Origin: Myxococcales bacterium
GTDB lineage: Bacteria; Myxococcota_A; Polyangia; Palsa-1104; JAEUJZ01
Reading direction: 5' to 3'
DNA: 64,000 nt
Assembly: GCA_016794365.1 (NCBI GenBank)
Contig: JAEUKB010000051.1
Location: forward strand, 1 to 64,000
Position 1 is the first letter of the stretch; the number at the start of each line of letters is the position of its first letter. Shown one piece after another: positions 9,186 through 15,411 of the stretch. The position numbers and the translations under genes were made by a program. The notes under the pieces were generated by a model that ran no database searches, was not told the DNA's origin, and saw nothing but the letters and a program-made list of their open reading frames with translations.

Positions 9186-9710
9186 TCATCCAACGGAAGT
9201 CGCAGAAGGGACCAGTACATCCGACGGTGGCCAGCTCTGCTGGGACACAGGCATCACCCGCAGGCTCCGAAACAGCGCCATCGCTTGAGGAGCGTACTTT
9301 CGGCCCGCTTTTTCGGTGTACCAAAGAAAGATCGACACCGCCGCACACGACGGAAGCGCGGGATTCGTCGGAAAAAACAGCGCGACCAGTTGACCGAGCG
9401 CGATCTTGGGCTCACCGTGCCAACCGACGACGCGCAGCAAGTGCATCCGACCCACCGACGACTGAATCTGCTCTGCGGGCGAGCGCCGAACCACCCGAAA
9501 CTGAGGCTGCTGACTCAGCACTTCGTCCAGCAACAGATCCGGCGCAAGAGACTGCGTTCCCGTCGCAAACAGCGGCTTTCGACTCACCAGCAGACAGGCA
9601 TCGACTTCCGCTTGCGGCACCAGACGCACAAGCTCGGCGCTGTCTCCGTCTCCAACCAAGCTCACCAAGCCCGGTGGACAATCGAACCCAACCGTCAGCC
9701 CTGTCAGCAT
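9186..9710 (-). CDS. Uncharacterised protein, first gene of the MNIO operon
   Basis: This encodes 174 residues from an ATG preceded by AGAGGG. Codon choice is like the neighbours, with G/C-rich third positions, and the minus frame has protein-like hydrophobic patterning (LVALFFPTNPALPSCAAVSI, LFRSLRVMP), so I take it as real over the overlapping plus-strand frames. There is no signal peptide, transmembrane helix or metal motif, and only three cysteines. The start (a beta-rich segment, LTVGFDCPPGLVSL) recalls the small DcrB/PsbP-like fold, but this is only an impression. It is the likely first gene of the operon that continues with MNIO, HvfC-like and flavoprotein genes. Whether it is a substrate, chaperone or bystander is unknown. 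Confidence 0.6.
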   Translation of the reverse strand: MLTGLTVGFDCPPGLVSLVGDGDSAELVRLVPQAEVDACLLVSRKPLFATGTQSLAPDLLLDEVLSQQPQFRVVRRSPAEQIQSSVGRMHLLRVVGWHGEPKIALGQLVALFFPTNPALPSCAAVSIFLWYTEKAGRKYAPQAMALFRSLRVMPVSQQSWPPSDVLVPSATSVG

Positions 9711-9858
9711 CGTGACCCTCTGCGCTGCGATCTACATGGGCAGCAAACACGACATCTTATCACGAACTCGCCGAGCACATCGCCGAGGCTCACTCGCATC
9801 CATCGCTTGACAAGGCCGCGAAACTATGGCGGTTTTCTTGTCCTCTTGTATTTGACCC

Positions 9859-9897
9859 CCTCGCTCTTACTGCGAGGCGGCTCTCCGACGCGGGTCG
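9859..9897 (+). promoter_or_regulatory. Two hairpins in the rplY leader
   Basis: The 253-bp gap between the MNIO operon and rplY holds CCTCGC/GCGAGG around a 7-nt loop (9859-9877), then CCGAC/GTCGG around GCGG (9885-9897). A TTGACA lies upstream at 9807-9812, without a convincing -10. The hairpins could form in the leader of the rplY-pth transcript; neither has a U-run. Confidence 0.3.
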
Positions 9898-9963
9898 GAC
9901 GAGCGGGGATGTTCAGCAAATGTCTGTCGTCCCGGAAGTTACCGAAGCAAAGGCACGAACACC

Positions 9964-10692
9964 ATGGAAGTCGGCAAGCTCACCGCACAACTGCGAACCA
10001 TCACTGGCAAAGAACAGAATACCAAGCTGCGACAAAAAGGACTGATTCCAGCCGTCTGCTACGGCGGAAAAGAAGCGCCGCTGGCTCTTCAGCTCTCGCC
10101 GACGGAACTGCAGAAGTCGCTCGATCCGGTCAAGGGTCGCAACACGCTGCTGCACCTCACCATCGAGGGTCAGTCGGGCTCGATTCCGGTGATGGTCAAG
10201 GATGCGCAGCGACATGTGCTCCGTGGTCACTTCCTGCATGCCGACCTGCTGCGCGTCGATACGGCCAAGCCTGTTCGCGCCACGGTTCCGGTCTCGCTCG
10301 TCGGCAAGTGCCCGGGTGTTGCGGCAGGCGGAACCATGCACCAGGTCTACCGCACCCTGCCAGTGAGCAGCCTTCCCGATGTCATTCCCTCGAAGATCGA
10401 GATCGACATCTCCAACCTGAACATGGGTCAGGCCATCCACGCGTCGGATCTGAAGCTTCCGACTGGCGTGTCGGTGGCGCTGGCCTCGAACACCACCGTC
10501 TGTGTTGTCACCGCTCCACGCGCTGAAAAGGGCGCTGAAGCCGGTGGCGATGCAGCAGCAGCGGATGCCAAGGCCGGAGACAAGGCCCCGTCGGGCAAGA
10601 CGCCAGCCCCGGCAGCAGCCAAGGCGGGTGGAGACAAGGCAGCGGCGGCCAAGCCTGCGGCGGCCAAGCCTGCGGCAGGTGGTAAGAAGTAG
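9964..10692 (+). CDS. rplY: Large-subunit ribosomal protein L25 (CTC form)
   Basis: This encodes 242 residues. The N-terminal L25 domain (about 1-95) starts MEVGKLTAQLRTITGK and includes KLRQKGLIPAVCYGG and GHFLHADLLRV, which bind 5S rRNA. The TL5/CTC C-terminal domain follows (KPVRATVPVSLVG, SSLPDVIPSKIEIDISNLNM). The last ~45 residues are an Ala/Lys/Gly tail with a repeated AAKPAAAKPAAG that is probably disordered. The combination with pth directly downstream (stop and start overlap by one base) is the common L25-pth arrangement. The start is supported by AGCAAAGGCACGAACACC upstream. Confidence 0.95.
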   Translation: MEVGKLTAQLRTITGKEQNTKLRQKGLIPAVCYGGKEAPLALQLSPTELQKSLDPVKGRNTLLHLTIEGQSGSIPVMVKDAQRHVLRGHFLHADLLRVDTAKPVRATVPVSLVGKCPGVAAGGTMHQVYRTLPVSSLPDVIPSKIEIDISNLNMGQAIHASDLKLPTGVSVALASNTTVCVVTAPRAEKGAEAGGDAAAADAKAGDKAPSGKTPAPAAAKAGGDKAAAAKPAAAKPAAGGKK

Positions 10693-11300
10693 TGACTTGG
10701 CTGGTCGTGGGTCTGGGCAATCCAGGCCCCGAGTACGAGCAGTCCCGTCACAACATCGGCTTCATGGTTGCAGACCGTCTCGTCGAGCGATGGGGCGGTC
10801 GCACAAGCGACTTTCGCAACAAATGGAACAGCGAGGTCGCGCAGCTTGAAGCCTTTGGTCACAAGATTCACCTTCAAAAACCGATGCAGTACATGAACTT
10901 GTCCGGTGGGCCGGTTCAGCGCGCAGCGACGTTTTTCCAGCTAGAACCCGGTCAGATCATTGTCATCCACGACGACATTGATCTCGACTTCGGACGACTG
11001 AAGGTGAAGCAAGGCGGTGGGCATGGCGGGCACAACGGCCTGCGCTCGATCTCGGGACTGATTGGCCCGGACTATCTGCGGGTTCGCGGCGGCGTAGGAC
11101 GACCCAATGTCGGTGGTGAAGCCAAAGGCGAGCGCGTCGTGGGTCACGTTCTGGGTCCGTTTGCCAAAGCAGAGCAGCGCGAGCTCTCCGCTTATCTCGA
11201 TACGCTGGCAGATGCCGTCGATGACATCATTCGTCACGGACTTACCTACGCAATGAATCGCCACAACGGCGACGGACGGAGCAACGCTTCGTCCCAGTGA
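10692..11300 (+). CDS. pth: Peptidyl-tRNA hydrolase
   Basis: This encodes 202 residues from a GTG that shares its first base with the rplY stop (TAGTG). Pth hydrolyses peptidyl-tRNA released from stalled ribosomes. Conserved elements are VVGLGNPGPEYEQSRHNIGF with the active-site His and Asn, LQKPMQYMNLSG with the substrate-binding Asn, and IVIHDDIDLDFGRLKVKQGG followed by GHNGLRSI with the catalytic Asp. Length is close to the usual 190-200. Translational coupling to rplY is likely. Confidence 0.96.
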   Translation: MTWLVVGLGNPGPEYEQSRHNIGFMVADRLVERWGGRTSDFRNKWNSEVAQLEAFGHKIHLQKPMQYMNLSGGPVQRAATFFQLEPGQIIVIHDDIDLDFGRLKVKQGGGHGGHNGLRSISGLIGPDYLRVRGGVGRPNVGGEAKGERVVGHVLGPFAKAEQRELSAYLDTLADAVDDIIRHGLTYAMNRHNGDGRSNASSQ

Positions 11301-11301
11301 T

Positions 11302-11365
11302 TTGACAAAAAGTCGAGTGGTTTCCTCAAGATCCACTTGACCGGACACTCGCAATCATGTTGTCT
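11302..11365 (+). promoter_or_regulatory. Candidate promoters for rpsF-rpsR-rplI
   Basis: Two -35-like hexamers lie between pth and rpsF: TTGACA (11302-11307) with TCAAGA 18 nt later, and TTGACC (11337-11342) with TTGTCT 17 nt later. Neither -10 is strong. One of them is the likely start of the ribosomal protein operon. Confidence 0.3.
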
Positions 11366-11427
11366 AGTGCCCGCTTTTGTCCTCGTCCTCGGCTCGTCCG
11401 AGGGCTCTATCATCCAGGAGGCATGTA

Positions 11428-11952
11428 ATGGCTCAGCAGACGTCCATGCGGGACGAACCCGGCACCAAACGCGAGTATGAAACCATCTTCATCTTGCGGC
11501 CGGACATCAACCAAGACGGAATCGGTTCCGTCAACACCAAAGTACGCACAGTCATCGAGTCGATGGGCGGCAAAGTGCTCAAGCTCGACAACTGGGGAAA
11601 GCGCAAGCTTGCGTACGAAATCAAGAAGCAGCTCAAGGGCATCTACCTGTATTGGCAGTACCTGGGCTCCAGCGGAATGGTCGAAGAGATCGAGCGCAAC
11701 CTGCGCATGCTCGAGTCGGTCATTCGCTACTACACCGTCAAAGTTGACGAGGATGTTGTTGCCGACGCTCGTCCGAGTGCGGTGGATGAAGACACCTACG
11801 TCAAAGCGGCCACCACGATTCCCGATGAGGAAGAGCTGGCCACGGGCGCTGCCGTTGCTTCTCGCTTCCGTGAGGATGACGAGGATGACGACGAGTTCGA
11901 TCCCGAGCTAGAGGAAGCAGCCTTGGCCCGCAGCGAGAAGGGGGAGGAGTAA
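11428..11952 (+). CDS. rpsF: Small-subunit ribosomal protein S6 with acidic C-terminal tail
   Basis: This encodes 174 residues from the ATG at 11428, which has AGGAGG 7 nt upstream; an upstream in-frame ATG at 11377 lacks a site. The S6 fold spans about residues 15-110 (YETIFILRPDINQDG, KVLKLDNWGKRKLAYEIKKQ, KGIYLYWQYLG, IRYYTVKVDED). S6 partners S18 on the 30S platform, and its gene is next. The C-terminal ~60 residues are an acidic extension (FREDDEDDDEFDPELEEAAL), longer than in E. coli and probably disordered. Confidence 0.96.
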   Translation: MAQQTSMRDEPGTKREYETIFILRPDINQDGIGSVNTKVRTVIESMGGKVLKLDNWGKRKLAYEIKKQLKGIYLYWQYLGSSGMVEEIERNLRMLESVIRYYTVKVDEDVVADARPSAVDEDTYVKAATTIPDEEELATGAAVASRFREDDEDDDEFDPELEEAALARSEKGEE

Positions 11953-11955
11953 GCC

Positions 11956-12279
11956 ATGTCTATGGAAATGGATGAGTCGCAAGGCGCTCCCCGCCGTGGT
12001 CCTCGTGGCGGCGCACAAGGTGGAGCAGACAAAAAGGGCGGATCTTCGGTTCGCAAGCGCGGCTTTACCCGTCGCAAAGTGTGCCGTTTCTGCGCCGACA
12101 AGACGCTGGTGATCGACTACAAAGATCCACAGCTTCTCAAGTACTTCGTGACCGATCGCGGCAAGATTGTTCCGCGTCGCATCTCGGGTAACTGCGCCAA
12201 GCACCAACGGAAAGTGGCCCTTGCGGTCCGCCGTTCGCGCATGATCGCGCTGCTGCCCTACACCGTAACTGGCGCGTAA
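11956..12279 (+). CDS. rpsR: Small-subunit ribosomal protein S18
   Basis: This encodes 107 residues, with GGGGGAGGAG before the ATG. A Gly/Arg-rich N-terminus (residues 1-38) leads to the S18 core: [54 protein letters not shown] and [10 protein letters not shown]. Three cysteines (CRFC and NCAKH) plus a His make this the zinc-binding form. It lies 3 bp after rpsF and 11 bp before rplI, the standard order. Confidence 0.97.
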   Translation: MSMEMDESQGAPRRGPRGGAQGGADKKGGSSVRKRGFTRRKVCRFCADKTLVIDYKDPQLLKYFVTDRGKIVPRRISGNCAKHQRKVALAVRRSRMIALLPYTVTGA

Positions 12280-12290
12280 GGAGTCAGCCC

Positions 12291-12734
12291 ATGCAAGTCA
12301 TTCTTCGCGAGGATATTTCAAACCTCGGCAAGAGCGGTGAGCTTGTCTCGGTGAAGCCCGGCTACGGACGGAACTACCTGATTCCCCAGGGAATGGCAGT
12401 TCTGGCCACCGAGCGGAACGTCAAGCTCCTCGAGCATCACAAGCGAACGATTGCGCAGCGAAACGCCAAGCTGCTCAAAGATGCGCAGAGCGTGGCTGAA
12501 AAGCTGGCCTCTCTGACGCTAAAGTTTGCACGTCAAGCAGGTGAAGGCGGCAAGCTGTTCGGCACCGTTTCGACCCGCGACATTGAGGAAGAGGCCAAGA
12601 AGGCCGGTGTCGCACTGGATCGAAAGAAGCTCCACTTGGCCGAGCACATCAAGACCGTGGGCGAGTACACGGTGGACGTCAAGCTGAGCCAAGGCGTCGT
12701 TGCCAAGCTCAAGGTCCAAGTCACCGCCGCGTAA
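12291..12734 (+). CDS. rplI: Large-subunit ribosomal protein L9
   Basis: This encodes 147 residues, the normal length. The N-terminal domain MQVILREDISNLGKSGELV continues with VKPGYGRNYLIPQGMAVLAT, the rRNA-binding loop of L9. A long helix and the C-terminal domain follow (GKLFGTVSTRDI, LDRKKLHLAEHIKTVGEYTV). AAGGAG precedes the start. It is the last gene of the S6-S18-L9 operon and is followed by a hairpin terminator. Confidence 0.97.
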   Translation: MQVILREDISNLGKSGELVSVKPGYGRNYLIPQGMAVLATERNVKLLEHHKRTIAQRNAKLLKDAQSVAEKLASLTLKFARQAGEGGKLFGTVSTRDIEEEAKKAGVALDRKKLHLAEHIKTVGEYTVDVKLSQGVVAKLKVQVTAA

Positions 12735-12744
12735 CATCCCTAAG

Positions 12745-12764
12745 TCAGCACCAGCTGGTGCTGA
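12745..12764. terminator. Perfect 20-bp palindrome between convergent genes
   Basis: TCAGCACCAGCTGGTGCTGA reads the same on both strands. It can form an 8-bp stem with an AGCT loop, followed on the plus strand by a pyrimidine-rich stretch. It lies 10 bp after rplI and before the 3' end of the convergent DMT gene, so it probably ends the ribosomal operon and may work in both directions. Confidence 0.6.
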
Positions 12765-12799
12765 TTCCCCCGCCCTCCTCCGATTTCTTTTCCCTTCAA

Positions 12800-13696
12800 T
12801 CAACCGACTCGGCTGCGTGAGCTGGAGCTGCGCGTCAGCATGCCCCAGCTCACACCACCGATCGTCACAGCAGCGCCCAGCCAGCTCAGCCCGGATGGGA
12901 ACTCTGCCAGCCACAGCGCGCCCAATATAAACGTCAGGATCGGCGCGAGCTGCATCATCAGTCCCGCACGCACCGCTGGAACATCGCGTAGGCAATACGT
13001 CAGCAGCACCTGAGAGCCGACCGAAAATCCCCCAGTGAGCGTCACCCAAAACCAATCGCGCGGGGTGGGAGCGACGTACGCAAAAACGGTAGGAATTCCT
13101 GTGATGACACCGCCGATTACGCACAGGGCCAAAAAGATTTCCCACGCTCCTTCTCGCTTGCGCAGCGCACGCATGGTCGTCACGGCACCGCCCGCAAAGA
13201 CCGCTGAGCCCAGCCCCATCAGCACCCACTTGAGCGACAGGACCGGACTTCCTGCCGCCGGTGCATTCCCCAACACCACCATCACGATCCCGAGCGAAGT
13301 CACGATCAGCGCAACGAGCATGCGGACCCCGAAAGGCTCGCGAAGAAACAGCCACGAAAAGATCGCAACAAACAAAGGTGAGCTGTTGTTTAGCAACGTA
13401 GCGACGCCCACCGGCAGATGAGAGATCGCGACGAAGTACAGCAGGACGCCGCCTCCACCGAGTGTTCCGCGCAGCAGCAGCGCCCATGGATTGTAGGCTC
13501 GAAGCTGAAGGACACCGACGGCAGCTAGAGTCAGAACGGTTCCGGCTCCCAGCACAAAGCGAAGACAGGCAACCTGCGCCCCAGGCAAGTGACGCGCCGC
13601 TTCTTTGGCACAGACCGCCATCGCGGCAAACAGAAGCGACGCCAGCAAAAGGAGCCAGCTACTTCGTCCAGCACCACTGCGATCGACGGCTTCCAC
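12800..13696 (-). CDS. DMT-superfamily (EamA) membrane transporter
   Basis: This encodes 298 residues with about ten hydrophobic helices in two EamA repeats (first starting SWLLLLASLLFAAMAVCAKE, second starting LKWVLMGLGSAVFAGG). Family hallmarks are LRFVLGAGTVL, then LNNSSPLFVAIFSWLFLREP near the end of repeat one, and APILTFILGALWLAEFPSG near the end of repeat two. Such proteins export or import small metabolites; the substrate cannot be told. The start is a GTG 13 nt after the 3' end of the tRNA-Arg gene on the same strand, with only GGGGG as a site, so it may be read through from the tRNA promoter. Confidence 0.9.
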   Translation of the reverse strand: MEAVDRSGAGRSSWLLLLASLLFAAMAVCAKEAARHLPGAQVACLRFVLGAGTVLTLAAVGVLQLRAYNPWALLLRGTLGGGGVLLYFVAISHLPVGVATLLNNSSPLFVAIFSWLFLREPFGVRMLVALIVTSLGIVMVVLGNAPAAGSPVLSLKWVLMGLGSAVFAGGAVTTMRALRKREGAWEIFLALCVIGGVITGIPTVFAYVAPTPRDWFWVTLTGGFSVGSQVLLTYCLRDVPAVRAGLMMQLAPILTFILGALWLAEFPSGLSWLGAAVTIGGVSWGMLTRSSSSRSRVG

Positions 13697-13708
13697 AAAC
13701 CCCCGCTG

Positions 13709-13782
13709 TGGGCATTGCAGGATTCGAACCTGCGGCCTTTGGCTTCGGAGGCCAACGCTCTATCCAGCTGAGCTAAATGCCC
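13709..13782 (-). tRNA. tRNA-Arg (anticodon CCG)
   Basis: The minus strand reads a 74-nt cloverleaf starting GGGCATTTAGCTCAGCTGG. It has a 7-bp acceptor stem (GGGCATT/AATGCCC), a D arm, an anticodon stem TTGGC/GCCAA with loop CTCCGAA (anticodon CCG, reading CGG) and a T arm containing GGTTCGAATCC. The discriminator is A. CCA is not encoded (the next bases are CAG). Confidence 0.96.
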
Positions 13783-13948
13783 GGTCACACAGACGAAAGG
13801 CATTCCTACACGGCCTGACCTATCGCCGCAAGCTCAAAGTGCCTGTCTCGTCGAGGAAGGAAAGATTTGTCTGCACCAAGCGCTTCTCGTAAAGTGGTTT
13901 TACCCGGTCGCATGACTCGCGGCGTGGCGGGTGTAAGGAGCAGACTCG

Positions 13949-14566
13949 ATGAGACTAAGGAACTTTCTATGCACGCTTGCGATCCTGTTTTCGCTGATTG
14001 GCCAAGGTTCTTTGCTTGCGCCGCGTGATGCCGCAGCGGACCTCATCATCAATCGTCCGTTTTCGGGCAAGCGCGCCATCGAACTAAACATCCACGGCAG
14101 CGCGTACTACAACTCCGGTATTGGCGGAGGAAGAGACTACTGCTGGAGCACCGGCTACTGCGGCGCCTACTACGGCAACTACGCAGTCGGTCCGGGCATC
14201 TCGATGTTGTTCCCGATCCTGCACAACGGCTTCATCCCGTCGATCAACAACGCTGTGTACTTGGGCTTCTTCATCGACACGATCTTCCATCCGAGCTACT
14301 ACGGCTGGAACTCGTACTGGTTCTTCTCGCTGCCCGTCGGTCCGATGATGCAGTGGCGCTTCTATCTCATCGAGATGATCAGCGTCTACGCAAACCTTGG
14401 CTTCGGTGTATGGCCTTGGTTTACCGACAACGCATACGGAGGCCTGTGGGTGCGCGGCTTCCCACTGTTCCAGCTCGGTGCCAACTTCCACTTCACGCAG
14501 CGGATCGGCATGAACGTCCAGTTCGGCTATCCGAGCGCGCAGCTTGGCCTGAACATCTCGTTCTAG
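13949..14566 (+). CDS. Predicted outer-membrane or periplasmic beta protein
   Basis: This encodes 205 residues with a signal peptide (MRLRNFLCTLAILFSLIGQG, cleavage probably in APRDAAAD near residue 31). The mature part is rich in Tyr, Trp, Phe and Gly with alternating hydrophobic residues, and ends in ..QLGLNISF, a C-terminal aromatic typical of outer-membrane barrels. Two cysteines (YCWSTGYCGAYY) may pair. TAAGGAG precedes the ATG by 9 nt. No named family is recognised; the size would suit an 8-stranded barrel (inference). Confidence 0.75.
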   Translation: MRLRNFLCTLAILFSLIGQGSLLAPRDAAADLIINRPFSGKRAIELNIHGSAYYNSGIGGGRDYCWSTGYCGAYYGNYAVGPGISMLFPILHNGFIPSINNAVYLGFFIDTIFHPSYYGWNSYWFFSLPVGPMMQWRFYLIEMISVYANLGFGVWPWFTDNAYGGLWVRGFPLFQLGANFHFTQRIGMNVQFGYPSAQLGLNISF

Positions 14567-14572
14567 CTTCGT

Positions 14573-14634
14573 CGGAATCACGAGCCTTTCGACTTCACGA
14601 TTCCGTCTGCTTTCACCTTCACGATTCCGTCTGC
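14573..14634. repeat. Direct repeats with competing hairpins between convergent genes
   Basis: CGGAATC at 14573-14579 can pair with either GATTCCG at 14599-14605 or GATTCCG at 14623-14629. The two right-hand arms lie in an 18-nt direct repeat (14593-14610 and 14617-14634, CTTCACGATTCCGTCTGC). It sits between convergent genes and may be a bidirectional terminator, although no U-run follows. Confidence 0.4.
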
Positions 14635-14637
14635 GTC

Positions 14638-15231
14638 CTACTTCCCAAGCTCCGCTTCGATGCGCTGCGCCACCCGATCGGTCTCCGTTTCGGAAAGCTG
14701 TCCCTTCGTCATTGATACCAGCTCCAGACCTTTGGACAGCACGAACACCACGCTCTGCTTTTGCCGAAGCTGATAAGCCTTCCGAACGGCTCCTTTCCAA
14801 TCGCACGTCACCAGCGCACCACCACCGGAATCCAGCGACTTGAGCGCGTCTCGTACGTACCCTTTCGCGGGCCAAAAGTCGTAGCCACCCACATCCGCCA
14901 GCGCGACGATCTGGAGGTCATTTGGAAAGCGCGCCGACAGCGCCGACAGCTTGTCTTTCAGCACCGGATTCTGCTCGCTGCTGTGTCGATCCTGGTGAAC
15001 CACCACGATCACCTTGCCCGCAAGGCCGCGCAGCGATACTGGCTTGTCTGCCAGATCCGTCAGCTTGGCATCCAGCAGAGATTCAGCCGAAGGCAGGGTC
15101 GGACTCGCAGTCACTGCGTCCGCCGCTGCACAGATAGAAAGCCCAGCGCTCGACGGAAACAGTCCAATCGCAGCGCACAACAATAGGAACTTTGTTTCTC
15201 GAAACATGCTGATTACGATGCCACGCACCAT
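14638..15231 (-). CDS. Secreted thioredoxin-fold protein without CXXC
   Basis: This encodes 197 residues from the ATG at 15231, which has AGAGGA 9 nt upstream; an ATG at 15207 (MFRETKF) would also give a signal peptide. A hydrophobic signal (LLLCAAIGLFPSSAGLSICA) is followed by a thioredoxin-like pattern: GLAGKVIVVVHQDRHSSEQN, LQIVALADVGGYDFWPAKGY and SVVFVLSKGLELV. This resembles the periplasmic YtfJ/TlpA-type fold, but the redox CXXC is replaced by QDRHSSEQN, so it is probably not a disulfide oxidoreductase. It is convergent with the barrel protein upstream. Family placement is tentative. Confidence 0.65.
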   Translation of the reverse strand: MVRGIVISMFRETKFLLLCAAIGLFPSSAGLSICAAADAVTASPTLPSAESLLDAKLTDLADKPVSLRGLAGKVIVVVHQDRHSSEQNPVLKDKLSALSARFPNDLQIVALADVGGYDFWPAKGYVRDALKSLDSGGGALVTCDWKGAVRKAYQLRQKQSVVFVLSKGLELVSMTKGQLSETETDRVAQRIEAELGK

Positions 15232-15247
15232 CAAGGAAAGTCCTCTC

Positions 15248-15276
15248 TTGACAAGTTTCCGACGGCAAGGCTAACA
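15248..15276 (+). promoter_or_regulatory. Promoter candidate upstream of the HARE-HTH gene
   Basis: TTGACA (15248-15253) is followed after 17 bp by CTAACA (15271-15276). It reads away from the divergent thioredoxin-fold gene. Downstream, the 13-nt sequence TTTCCGACGGCAA occurs twice (15256-15268, inside the spacer, and 15341-15353) and may be an operator. Confidence 0.4.
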
Positions 15277-15358
15277 CTGCACCACTATCGGGATGGTGGT
15301 GTGCCGAGGTTTGCGACAAACAGCACCACGGACTTACGACTTTCCGACGGCAATATCA

Positions 15359-15379
15359 ATGAGGGCGAGTGACCCTCAT
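15359..15379 (+). promoter_or_regulatory. Leader hairpin before the HARE-HTH gene
   Basis: ATGAGGG and CCCTCAT form a perfect 7-bp stem around a 7-nt loop, ending 33 nt before the ATG at 15412. No U-run follows, so a regulatory or mRNA-stability role is more likely than termination. Confidence 0.35.
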
Positions 15380-15411
15380 CGGTAAGACCGGCTGTTTTAG
15401 GAAGACTTGCG

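Noticed and set aside
9087..10526. Long plus-strand frame covering the gap between the MNIO operon and rplY
   Set aside because: The predicted peptide is Arg/His/Gln-rich with shadow-type composition and overlaps both the real L25 gene and the minus-strand 174-residue gene.
14084..14875. Minus-strand 263-codon frame over the barrel protein gene
   Set aside because: It is Arg/Val/Glu-rich antisense of a Tyr/Trp-rich protein with a signal peptide and ribosome-binding site.
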